Source: Terriglobia bacterium (GTDB lineage: Bacteria; Acidobacteriota; Terriglobia; Acidiferrales; UBA7541). From it: a stretch of DNA of 64,000 nt. Shown here one piece after another: positions 1-7,340 of the stretch. Each line of letters starts with the position of its first letter. Within the stretch, counting starts at the first letter, position 1. The stretch lies in assembly GCA_020073485.1 (NCBI GenBank), contig JAIQFB010000017.1:41641-105640 (forward strand), read 5' to 3'. The notes beneath the pieces are model-generated. The model saw only the letters and a list, made by a program, of their open reading frames with translations. It made no database searches and was not told where the DNA came from. The position numbers and the translations under genes are program-made.

Positions 1-243
1 CACGTCGGCCTGGACGTCCACGATGCCAGCGGCCTGCCGCACCCGCTCGAAGCCGGCATGGTCATTACCATCGAGCCGGGCATTTATATTCCCGAGGAAA
101 ATCTCGGCGTGCGCATCGAGGACGACGTGCTCATCACGCCCACCGGCTATAAATTGCTTACGGCGCGCCTGCCGCGCTCGCCGGACGAGATTGAAAAAAT
201 CATGGCCGAAGGGAAAGCAGAGCGGGAGAAACATCCGCAGTAG
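1..243 (+). CDS. Xaa-Pro aminopeptidase (M24 family), C-terminal end only
   Basis: Open reading frame running in from the left edge and ending at TAG 241-243, so only the last 80 residues are present. The visible part begins HVGLDVHD, contains the M24 (pita-bread fold) metal-site segment around [13 protein letters not shown], and continues with RIEDDVLIT, all typical of creatinase/aminopeptidase P enzymes that remove an N-terminal residue before proline. The His and Glu ligands of the dimetal site are visible; the N-terminal half is outside the window. Aminopeptidase P genes often lie just upstream of efp, as here (efp at 1591). Family assignment is firm, substrate is inferred. Confidence 0.9.
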   Translation, partial: HVGLDVHDASGLPHPLEAGMVITIEPGIYIPEENLGVRIEDDVLITPTGYKLLTARLPRSPDEIEKIMAEGKAEREKHPQ

Positions 244-254
244 CTTCCTCCAGG

Positions 255-325
255 TTTCTCTGCGTTCTCTGCGCTCTCTGTGATGAAATTCCATAAGCTT
301 TAACGCAGAGGGGGCACAGAGAGAT
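255..325. repeat. CTCTGTG-type intergenic repeat
   Basis: The gap after the aminopeptidase holds a sequence rich in CTCTG/CAGAG that can fold back on itself: TCTCTGCG and GCGCTCTCTGTG pair with CGCAGAG and GCACAGAGAGA across a short AT-richer spacer. The same CTCTGTGCCCTCTGTG core recurs at 19281-19330 and 63331-63350, so it is a dispersed family rather than a local accident. Confidence 0.6.
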
Positions 326-337
326 TGTCTCGTCCCA

Positions 338-1027
338 TCATTTCTGATTTTCACTTTTCTTTTTTCTTCGTTGCGCGAGCCGAACCGCGTCTTCCAGCAT
401 CCTGGAAGTGCGGCGGACGCGGGCTTCCACACTTTGATAGTAGAAAATTCCCAGTAAATGCCCGCGCCGGCGGCCATGCGACATCAACTGCCAGCCTTCA
501 TGGGCAAGGGAATTGTGTTGCAACGCAAGTTGCAAGGCGGGTGGAAGTTCGCGTTCCGCTTCCATGGTGGACAGAAGGCGTTCCGCCATCTGTTCGGCGC
601 GGCGAGATCGTGAGGAGGAACTCTTCGCCTGACCGATCCATTTGCAGATCTCGTTTCGCATGGATGGGCTCAGGCCGTCATACCATTTCCGCAGCGAGCG
701 CTCTTGCGACAGCGTGCGCTTGAATTCCGCGGGCGCGGCGACCGCGCGCCGCCCGCTGTCCGGTGCCACCCGGAATTTCGCGGTCATGCCCGGGGCGGCC
801 TTGGCGCCGCGCAGCATCGCTTTGGTTACCAGCAGACGGTGGCCGCCTTTGCCGTCCGGAAACAGCGAGGCGCGAAAGGTGAAGCCGTTGATCTCGCCCT
901 TCACCCTGAGCTGGCCGCGCGTTCCCCAAACTTTTCCGGCATCGAACGGGACGCGGGCCATCACCCATTGCAAAGGGGAGTCGATCCGTTCCAGCGTGGC
1001 CTGAAACACTCGAGCGCCCGGTTTCAT
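338..1027 (-). CDS. DUF1905 / YdeI-OmpD-associated domain protein
   Basis: 229 residues, ATG at 1027 with AGGA nine bases upstream. The N-terminal part (about residues 5-85, with GKVWGTRGQLRVKGEING) resembles the DUF1905 beta-barrel. The following stretch, with KRTLSQERSLRKWYDGLSPS, resembles the YdeI/OmpD-associated (bacteriocin-protection-like) helical domain usually fused to it. The last ~80 residues are basic and match nothing I know. No signal peptide, so probably cytoplasmic. Biochemical role of the family is poorly known. It is convergent with the aminopeptidase gene and not in an obvious operon. Confidence 0.75.
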   Translation of the reverse strand: MKPGARVFQATLERIDSPLQWVMARVPFDAGKVWGTRGQLRVKGEINGFTFRASLFPDGKGGHRLLVTKAMLRGAKAAPGMTAKFRVAPDSGRRAVAAPAEFKRTLSQERSLRKWYDGLSPSMRNEICKWIGQAKSSSSRSRRAEQMAERLLSTMEAERELPPALQLALQHNSLAHEGWQLMSHGRRRGHLLGIFYYQSVEARVRRTSRMLEDAVRLAQRRKKKSENQK

Positions 1028-1064
1028 GGTCGGCTTCCTGCGGAGTGGGATCGGTTCCGCGCGG

Positions 1065-1307
1065 CTACTTCTCTTTCAGCTTCAGCTTGCTCTTGTTCTC
1101 TTCGAGGAATTCGCGCAGCTTTGGCGCGGTGTCCAGCAGCCGGATCCACTGCTCGTAATACAATGTGACGGGAAAGCGGCCCAGGCCGTAGACGCTCACG
1201 CCGCCTTTTTCACCGATTTTGAAATCCAGTTCGCCGGTCCTGCGAGCCGCTTTTTTCTCCAGTTCGGCAATCCGGGCTTGCAGTTCCTCGTAGGTCGGTT
1301 CCGCCAT
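1065..1307 (-). CDS. Small conserved-type hypothetical protein (80 aa)
   Basis: I chose the ATG at 1307 because GGGAGGAAAC sits directly before it; a longer frame exists upstream but lacks such a site. The protein opens with a short predicted coiled coil (EELQARIAELEKKA), then a segment GELDFKIGEKGGVSVYGLGRFPVTLY that looks like a small beta structure, and ends in a basic Lys-rich tail. I do not recognise a functional family. No signal peptide or membrane segment. It lies 37 bases upstream of the DUF1905 gene on the same strand, so the two are probably co-transcribed. Confidence 0.6.
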   Translation of the reverse strand: MAEPTYEELQARIAELEKKAARRTGELDFKIGEKGGVSVYGLGRFPVTLYYEQWIRLLDTAPKLREFLEENKSKLKLKEK

Positions 1308-1462
1308 GTTTCCTCCCGCTGGTAAGTTTGGATCGGGGATAATTGTACTCCAAACCGCGCGGGATCCACGCCATCCCATTCTTGATACAGGCATCGCTGT
1401 CGTTGACCGTTCGTCACCGCGGCGCTTATAATTGTAAGCTGTTGGCTGGTAAGGGTCGGCCC

Positions 1463-1552
1463 CAGGGGCTAAAGTTATCGTCAGCCAAGCCATGGAATTT
1501 CACGGCTGAAGCCGTGACCCACAAACAGCGTTTGTGAGAACTCTTTTAGCGG
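1463..1552. repeat. Left copy of ~90-bp direct repeat flanking efp
   Basis: Begins CAGGGGCTAAAG, then 28 bases later CGGCTGAAGCCG followed by ACCCACAAA, and ends CTCTTTTAGCGG. The copy at 2207-2297 has the same blocks in the same order with the same 28-base internal spacing. The CGGCTGAAGCCG core is itself a palindrome. Confidence 0.75.
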
Positions 1553-1590
1553 CCTGCCGCAAGACCCCGTAGGCATCAGGAGCGAATGAA

Positions 1591-2145
1591 ATGCGAGCAA
1601 CACAACTGCGTCCCGGAATGACCATCCGCCATGAAGGCGACCTGTACACGGTGCACACCGTCGAGCACCGCACTCCGGGCAACAAGCGCGCCGCCATGGC
1701 CACCAAGATGCGCAATCTGCGCAGCGGGTCGATCATCGATTACCGGTTCCGAGCGGAAGACGATATCGAGCGCGCCATCTTCGACGAGATCGAGCACGAA
1801 TACCTGTACTCGGACAATGAAGGCTACCACTTCATGAATACGGAGTCCTACGAGCAGTTTCACCTGAACGCGGACGTGCTGGGCGAGGCGGTGTATTACC
1901 TGATCCCGAACACCACGGTGAAGCTGGAATTTTACGAAGGCAAGGCGATTGGCGTGGTGCTGCCGGACACGATGGACCTGGTTGTGGTCGACACCGAGCC
2001 GACCGTGCAGAAGGCCACCGCCAGCGCGGTGATGAAGGCCGCAAAACTCGAGACTGGACTTACGATTCAGGTGCCGCCGTTCGTCAACACCGGCGACAAA
2101 GTGCGGGTGGATACGTCGGAAGCACGCTACGTGCAGCGCGTATAA
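1591..2145 (+). CDS. efp: Translation elongation factor P
   Basis: 184 residues, full length for EF-P, which enters the ribosomal E site and helps form difficult peptide bonds such as polyproline. The three beta-barrel domains are recognisable: the KOW-like domain I (RPGMTIRHEGDLY), domain II with EYLYSDNEGYHFMNTESYEQ, and the C-terminal PPFVNTGDKVRVDT. The domain I tip loop is PGNKRA (residues 29-34) where the standard bacterial form is PGKG, so the modified lysine position is Asn31 and the next residue is Lys32. The gene stands alone between two copies of a 90-bp repeat, downstream of an aminopeptidase P gene. Identity is firm; the modification status is open. Confidence 0.96.
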   Translation: MRATQLRPGMTIRHEGDLYTVHTVEHRTPGNKRAAMATKMRNLRSGSIIDYRFRAEDDIERAIFDEIEHEYLYSDNEGYHFMNTESYEQFHLNADVLGEAVYYLIPNTTVKLEFYEGKAIGVVLPDTMDLVVVDTEPTVQKATASAVMKAAKLETGLTIQVPPFVNTGDKVRVDTSEARYVQRV

Positions 2146-2166
2146 ATCTCTCCTGCTGTTTTGCGA

Positions 2167-2187
2167 GCTATCCCCGTAACGGATAGC
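2167..2187 (+). terminator. Small hairpin after efp
   Basis: GCTATCC and GGATAGC form a 7-bp stem with a 7-base loop just after the efp stop. There is no T-tract, so it is only a weak terminator candidate. Confidence 0.35.
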
Positions 2188-2206
2188 CTCTAACTCGATA
2201 GGCTTT

Positions 2207-2297
2207 CAGGGGCTAAAGCCCTTGCATTTAAGACCGTTGGATGTCGCGGCTGAAGCCGCAACCCACAAAAATTACTTCTGAAACGGCTCTTAAGCGG
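2207..2297. repeat. Right copy of ~90-bp direct repeat flanking efp
   Basis: Matches 1463-1552 in block order and spacing: CAGGGGCTAAAG, 28 bases, CGGCTGAAGCCG, ACCCACAAA, then CTCTTAAGCGG. Its last eight bases overlap the stop codon of the HD-GYP gene on the other strand. Confidence 0.75.
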
Positions 2298-3282
2298 CGC
2301 TGGTGGAAAACGCCAGCGGCGATTCCTGCAAGAGCCCCTGCAATGCGCCCACAAGATCCGGGTCCCACCAGCCCCGGCGCGTCTCTTCCCACATCAATTC
2401 GATGGCTGTTTCTTGCGAAAGCGCCTTGCGGTAGGGCCGGTCAGTGGTCAGCGAATCGTAGATATCCACGGTTTGCAGGATGCGCGCGGTGAGCGGAATA
2501 TCCCGGCCCTTCAAATGGTCCGGATATCCAGTGCCGTCCTGCTTTTCATGGTGGGAGCGGATGATGGGCAGGACGTTGCGGAAGGATTTGAGCGGAGCGC
2601 AAATGCGTTCGCCGGCGATAGTGTGCTGCTCCATGATCTTGCGCTCGGCCGCATCCAGAGGGCCGGGTTTGAGCAGGACGAATTCCGGCACGGCCACCTT
2701 GCCGATATCGTGCACAATGCCACCGCGGCGCAGGGCCACGAGTTGCTCGCCGGATAGGCCAAGCGTTTCGCCGAGCGACACGGTGTAGCGCGACAATCGG
2801 TCGCAGTGTCCCTCGGTGTAGGGATCCTTCGCCTCGATGCTGCGCGCCAGCGTGCATAGTACGGTTTCCGCGTTATCCAGCTCGTCGGTGAACCTCTTCA
2901 GACGCACCAGCGAGCGCACCCGCGCCAGCAGCTCTTCCTTCTTCACCGGCTTGTTCAGAAAATCGTCCGCGCCCGCTTCGATGCCGCGAATGCGGTCGTC
3001 GGCGCTGCCCAGCCCGGTCACGAGCACGATGGGAATCAGGCGCGTCTCCGGCCGGGATTTCACGGCGCGGCAAACCGCGAAGCCGGATTGCCCCGGCATC
3101 ATCACGTCCAGCAGTGCAAGGTCCACTGGTTGCGAGCAAATTTCCTGCAGAGCCTGCTCCCCGTTGTCCACGGCGATCACCCGGTAACCCTGCAGGCGCA
3201 GCATTTCGGTTAGCGGATCGCGAATCGACTCGTTATCATCCGCGACCAGAATAGTTCCTTGATAGGGTCCTTTAAGCGACAC
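2290..3282 (-). CDS. Response regulator with HD-GYP cyclic-di-GMP phosphodiesterase domain
   Basis: 330 residues from a GTG at 3282 preceded by GGAGG; this start places the receiver domain right at the N-terminus, whereas a longer frame adds 55 unrelated residues. Receiver domain at residues ~8-125 with acidic pocket ADD and phospho-acceptor Asp59 (LLDVMMP). HD-GYP domain at ~140-320 with HD at 191-192, HH at 244-245 and the signature DGTGYP near 249-254, so the catalytic set looks intact. Such proteins hydrolyse cyclic di-GMP when phosphorylated and commonly tune pili, motility and biofilm. No kinase gene is adjacent. It is convergent with efp. Confidence 0.93.
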   Translation of the reverse strand: MSLKGPYQGTILVADDNESIRDPLTEMLRLQGYRVIAVDNGEQALQEICSQPVDLALLDVMMPGQSGFAVCRAVKSRPETRLIPIVLVTGLGSADDRIRGIEAGADDFLNKPVKKEELLARVRSLVRLKRFTDELDNAETVLCTLARSIEAKDPYTEGHCDRLSRYTVSLGETLGLSGEQLVALRRGGIVHDIGKVAVPEFVLLKPGPLDAAERKIMEQHTIAGERICAPLKSFRNVLPIIRSHHEKQDGTGYPDHLKGRDIPLTARILQTVDIYDSLTTDRPYRKALSQETAIELMWEETRRGWWDPDLVGALQGLLQESPLAFSTSAA

Positions 3283-3503
3283 GATTTCCTCCAACCTAAA
3301 GGGGATGCGGAATATGACAGAGAGGGCAGGTTCCCGCACGACGCATGAACAAGATGAATCCGAAGGGAAGTGCAGTTTCGGACGTTGCGGCAGGTGTGTC
3401 AAGAGGTTACGGCGCGTCGTCCGGCAGCCAAGTTCAAACAGGAACATTGCCCATGCGCCGGGGCAAGAAAGGCCCGAGCATTCGATCCGAGATTAGAAAA
3501 TTC

Positions 3504-4811
3504 TCAGGCGAACACCCGGGCAAAAATCGCGTCCACATAGCGAAGCTGGCGGTTCAGATCGAAAGTGCGCTCCAGCGCCTCGCGGTCCAGAAAAACCTTG
3601 ATGCGTGCATCGTTGACCACGCGCTGGCGGAAACTTGTCTCCGTTTCCCACGCCGCCATGGCGTGTTCCTGCACCCACTTGTAAGCGTCCTCACGGGCGG
3701 CGCCCGCTTCGACCAGATCCTGCAGGAGCTGTCCGGAAAAAACCAAGCCTCCGGTGGCGTCCAGGTTGCGGCGCATGCGCTCGGGAAAAACGCGCATACC
3801 GGAAACGATGTCGGTCATGCGCGCGAGAAGATAATCGGCAAGGATGGTGGAATCCGGCAGGATGACGCGCTCGACCGAGCTGTGCGAGATGTCGCGCTCG
3901 TGCCACAGGGCGATGTTTTCAAATGCGGCGCCTGCGTTGGCGCGCACCACGCGCGCCAGGCCGCAGACCTGCTCACTCGATACCGGATTGCGCTTGTGCG
4001 GCATCGCCGAACTGCCGCGCTGCTCGCCGCCGAAGGGTTCCTCGGCCTCGCGCACTTCGGTGCGTTGCAGGTGGCGGATTTCCAGCGCGATTTTTTCCAG
4101 CGTGGCCGTCAGAATCGCAAGCGCGGAAAGATACTGCGCGTGGCGGTCGCGCTGAATCACCTGCGACGCCACCGGAGCCACATCCAGACCCAGCCGCTTG
4201 CAGATGGCGGCCTCCGCGTCGGTCCCCAGGTGCGAAGCGTTCCCCACCGCTCCGGAAATTTTCCCGACGGCCATTTGCCGCGCGGCCTGCCCGAAGCGTT
4301 CGAGGTTGCGGCGATTTTCGGCGAACCAGTTGGCGACCTTCAGGCCGAAGGTGATGGGCTCGGCGTGCACGCCGTGGGTGCGGCCGATCTGCGGGGTGTG
4401 CCGGAATTCCTGGGCGCGGCGTTCGAGCACTTCGCCGAAGCGAATCATGCCGTGTTCGATGCGGCGCGACGCTTCGCGCAACTGCAGGGCTTGCGCCGTG
4501 TCCACGACGTCGTTGGAGGTCAGCCCATAGTGCAGCCACCGAGCGGCTTCCGGATCGCCGATGGTTTCGCCGATCGCGATGGTGAAGGCGATCACGTCGT
4601 GCTTCACCTTGGCTTCGAGCTCCGCAATGCGCTTCACGACGCCGGCATCGACGCGCGCCTTCTCGCGAATTTTCGCGGCCGCCTCCGCGGGCACGATGCC
4701 GCTCTCCGCGAGCGTCTCGGTGGCGGCCAGTTCCACCTCCAGCCAGCGGAGGAATTTGCCCTCTTCGGTCCAGACCTTGCCCATCTCTTCGCGCGTGTAT
4801 CGTGAAATCAA
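3504..4811 (-). CDS. purB: Adenylosuccinate lyase
   Basis: 435 residues, normal length for the bacterial short form. It performs two steps of purine synthesis, releasing fumarate from SAICAR and from adenylosuccinate. The fumarase/aspartase superfamily signature SSAMPHKRNP is present, as are YGLTSNDVVDTAQ and GRTHGVHAEP (catalytic His region). The start is TTG at 4811 (reads ISRYTREEMGKVW), preceded by GGGAG at seven bases. No other purine genes are adjacent. Cytoplasmic homotetramer by family. Confidence 0.96.
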   Translation of the reverse strand: MISRYTREEMGKVWTEEGKFLRWLEVELAATETLAESGIVPAEAAAKIREKARVDAGVVKRIAELEAKVKHDVIAFTIAIGETIGDPEAARWLHYGLTSNDVVDTAQALQLREASRRIEHGMIRFGEVLERRAQEFRHTPQIGRTHGVHAEPITFGLKVANWFAENRRNLERFGQAARQMAVGKISGAVGNASHLGTDAEAAICKRLGLDVAPVASQVIQRDRHAQYLSALAILTATLEKIALEIRHLQRTEVREAEEPFGGEQRGSSAMPHKRNPVSSEQVCGLARVVRANAGAAFENIALWHERDISHSSVERVILPDSTILADYLLARMTDIVSGMRVFPERMRRNLDATGGLVFSGQLLQDLVEAGAAREDAYKWVQEHAMAAWETETSFRQRVVNDARIKVFLDREALERTFDLNRQLRYVDAIFARVFA

Positions 4812-5174
4812 TCTCGGCTCCCTGGGGCGCGCGCCGTCGAATCCTGCGCGGCGGATAAAACGATATGCGTGGGGAAATTCCCTTGATGATGATACCCGAA
4901 TTCAGGTTGTCCTGTCGCGGCGTCGGGTAAGTCGGTTTGGGCATGCATTTTGGACAAAAGTCTTACTAGATAGTGACAACGGTGAAAGTTTTAAATCGGG
5001 GACAAGGTTCCTGGGCATGTAACAGATTGTGACAAAGACCGAAATGGCATTGGAGCGGCACAATAGATAACCATGCAACTCACTGATTAAAAGAGATTTA
5101 CAAACTATTGGGAGTGGTCAAAAAAGTGCTTGAGTCAACAGGGTGCGCTAAGAAGATGGGCACTCGAGGAACTT
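4812..5174. other. Intergenic leader between purB and the minor-pilin operon
   Basis: About 360 bases, divergent from purB and leading into the minor-pilin genes, noticeably more AT-rich than its surroundings. It contains a candidate -24/-12 element at 5045-5060. A TTG at 5130 is an alternative, less supported start for the first pilin gene. No RNA gene was recognised. Confidence 0.5.
5045..5060 (+). promoter_or_regulatory. Candidate sigma-54 (-24/-12) promoter, moderate match
   Basis: TGGCATTGGAGCGGCA has GG and GC separated by exactly 10 bases, as sigma-54 requires, and a good -24 half (TGGCA). The -12 half lacks the usual TT before GC. It lies 115 bases upstream of the first minor-pilin start. 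Confidence 0.4.
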
Positions 5175-5771
5175 GTGATCACAACGCGTAGCAATCAAAA
5201 ACTCTGTAAGAATCGAGCTGGGTTTACTCTCCTCGAAGTGGTCATGGTGATGTTGGTTGTCATCATCATCTCAGGAATGACGATTCCAATGGTTGTCCGG
5301 ATCGCTCAAAACATCAGGACCGGCGGCGATGCCCGCGACCTCAACGGTGCGATCCTGGTCGCCAAGATGCGGGCCTCGTCGGATTACGCCCAGGCGCGAT
5401 TGCACGTGAATCTGGACGCGAACTCGTTCTGGGTTGAGGTGGAACCGGCGGGATCAACCACCTGGACCACGGAAGGCGGGGTTCAGTACCTCTCCAAGAA
5501 CGTGACATTCGGCTATGGCTCGCTGAGTTCCCCGCCGAGCGGCACGCAGACCACGCTGGCGCAAGCGACCGCCTGCTCGGGATTTTCGAACTCGGCATGC
5601 ATCATCTTCAACTCCCGGGGAATCCCAGTTGACATCACGAATTCGCCATACGGCAACTACGCAATTTATGTAACGGATGGGAAGTCCGTGTCTGGAGTAA
5701 CAGTCTCCGTCACGGGAGTAACGAGTATCTGGCGCACGGATGCGTCCAGCGCAAGTTGGATTGCGCGCTAA
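5175..5771 (+). CDS. Minor pseudopilin, GspH/FimT type
   Basis: 198 residues from GTG 5175, preceded by CGAGGA at four bases; a TTG at 5130 would add 15 residues. The short leader ends NRAG and is followed by FTLLEVVMVMLVV, the class III prepilin motif (cleavage after Gly, Glu5 kept) and hydrophobic helix. The rest is a Gly/Ser/Thr-rich periplasmic domain with one likely disulfide pair (ACSGFSNSAC). Proteins of this type prime or cap type IV pili. First gene of a four-gene run with PilV-, PilW- and PilX-type genes spaced 0-20 bases apart, so a single transcript is likely. Confidence 0.85.
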   Translation: MITTRSNQKLCKNRAGFTLLEVVMVMLVVIIISGMTIPMVVRIAQNIRTGGDARDLNGAILVAKMRASSDYAQARLHVNLDANSFWVEVEPAGSTTWTTEGGVQYLSKNVTFGYGSLSSPPSGTQTTLAQATACSGFSNSACIIFNSRGIPVDITNSPYGNYAIYVTDGKSVSGVTVSVTGVTSIWRTDASSASWIAR

Positions 5772-5780
5772 GGGAATCTC

Positions 5781-6329
5781 ATGCCAAAGAAGATATTTTC
5801 CAAGCCGGTTCGCGGCACGCTCCAAGCGGGAATGTCGCTGCTGGAAACCATGGTGGCGCTCACAATCCTGATCATTACGACCGTGGGAATTCTGACGATG
5901 AACATGGTGGCGTCAGGCACAACGGAAAATCAGGGTCACTTGGCGGCTCGCACGGCCGAATATGCCCAGGACAAACTGGAGCAGCTCATCAGCCTGGCGT
6001 GGACGGATTCCGCCACCGACACAACGGTACTTCCGGTCGGTACAAGCGGCACGGGGCTTACGGTCGGCGGGAGTTCGAATCCCGCCTCTCCTTCGACCGG
6101 CTACGTCGATTATCTGGATAATAGCGGCAATCTTCTGACCTACACGGGAGGGACGCCGCCTAGTAATTGGTATTACGTTCGCGTCTGGCAGATTTCGATT
6201 CCAGACGCCACGAATTATCCAAACATTAAGCAGATCACAGTAACGGCCAAGGTCAGGGCTCAAGTGGGGGCGCCACAGGGCGCGCTTCCCCAAGCCACGG
6301 TCACCACGCTGAAATCGAACCCATTCTAA
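5781..6329 (+). CDS. Minor pilin, PilV type
   Basis: 182 residues, ATG at 5781, nine bases after the preceding stop. Leader of 17 residues, then the prepilin site QAG/MSLLETMVALTILIITTVG with Glu5 in place and Met1 as the processed residue. The remaining ~145 residues form a soluble domain rich in Thr/Ser/Gly with no recognised enzyme motif. By position and N-terminus it matches PilV-type minor pilins, which form the initiating tip complex with PilW, PilX and FimT. Exact orthology is inferred from gene order. Confidence 0.82.
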   Translation: MPKKIFSKPVRGTLQAGMSLLETMVALTILIITTVGILTMNMVASGTTENQGHLAARTAEYAQDKLEQLISLAWTDSATDTTVLPVGTSGTGLTVGGSSNPASPSTGYVDYLDNSGNLLTYTGGTPPSNWYYVRVWQISIPDATNYPNIKQITVTAKVRAQVGAPQGALPQATVTTLKSNPF

Positions 6330-6338
6330 GGAGAAGCC

Positions 6339-7322
6339 GTGACGCATTGTGAAAGATCGAAGAAGAGCGCTTCCACAAAGCGCGTTCACGGATTCTCACT
6401 ATTGGAAATGATGGTGGCCCTGATCATTCTCCTGAGCGTCACCGGTATCGTCATGCGCGCCATCACTCAAATGTCGCAGGCTTCGGGGACCGTCGGCAAC
6501 CGGACGGAAATGCACAGTAGCGTCCGCAGCGCCACGGAAGTGCTGCAGCAGGAAATTGGACAGGCGGGCAGAATCCCGGCCCTGCCGCAGGCGGTGACTT
6601 TGAGCGCTGCCGTAGCCGCCGGAACCGCGGTGACCGCTACGGTAACCTGCGCCTCTGGCGTAAACTGCGTCAACGGCATGTTTAATAACGAGTTATTGGT
6701 GATAGACGCCGGCCAGATGGGAACGGGTTCCCAGAATCCCGAAACTGTCGCGATATCAAACATCAACACTGCGGCAAATACGTTTCAGGCTACTTTTGCC
6801 TTCCCGCATTTGATTGGAGCGCCGGTCGTCGTGGCCGGCGCTTTTCCGAGCGGAATCATTCCCACAGACGCCGCGGCGAGTCCTTCCACCGGCAACATTC
6901 TCCGAATGTTCGGGGACATCAACGGGGATGGCAACATGGTGTATGTGGAATACAACTGCGACACAACCAATGGGAACCTGACACGCAGCGTAACACCCTA
7001 TAACGCAACAACCAAGAATACTGCGGCAGTGATTTTGCCCAATATCTCGCCGAATCCTCCGTCCAGCAGCCCGACGCCGTGTTTTCAATATCAGCAAAAA
7101 CCAAATGGCACAGGGACCAGCAGCGTCGTGGACGTAACCGTCACATTGACCGTGCACACGCAAACCGTCGACCCGCAAACCCACGTGTATCAGACCGAAA
7201 CTAAGGCCTTGCTGAACGTCGCGCCCAGGAATGTGTTCGATGCCTGGTTGCTGGGCGGCGGATCCGTAACCAGCCGTCTGCAACCGATGCCGGCAAGCGT
7301 GGCGACACTGGCCGGCCAATAA
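6339..7322 (+). CDS. Minor pilin, PilW type
   Basis: 327 residues, GTG at 6339 preceded by AAGGAG. Prepilin motif VHG/FSLLEMMVALIILLSV, then MSQASGTVGNRTEMHSSVRSATEVLQQEIGQAGR, the amphipathic helix found in PilW-like proteins. The C-terminal part is a large beta-rich domain with two Cys residues close together (CASGVNC) that could form a disulfide. Length fits PilW. Its stop is followed at once by the PilX-type frame, consistent with coupled translation in a tip-complex operon. Confidence 0.83.
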   Translation: MTHCERSKKSASTKRVHGFSLLEMMVALIILLSVTGIVMRAITQMSQASGTVGNRTEMHSSVRSATEVLQQEIGQAGRIPALPQAVTLSAAVAAGTAVTATVTCASGVNCVNGMFNNELLVIDAGQMGTGSQNPETVAISNINTAANTFQATFAFPHLIGAPVVVAGAFPSGIIPTDAAASPSTGNILRMFGDINGDGNMVYVEYNCDTTNGNLTRSVTPYNATTKNTAAVILPNISPNPPSSSPTPCFQYQQKPNGTGTSSVVDVTVTLTVHTQTVDPQTHVYQTETKALLNVAPRNVFDAWLLGGGSVTSRLQPMPASVATLAGQ

Positions 7323-7340
7323 ATGCACCAACGAGGAATG

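Noticed and set aside
2290..3447. Longer N-terminus for the HD-GYP regulator
   Set aside because: The extra 55 residues are unrelated to the receiver domain, and GTG 3282 has a strong GGAGG site.
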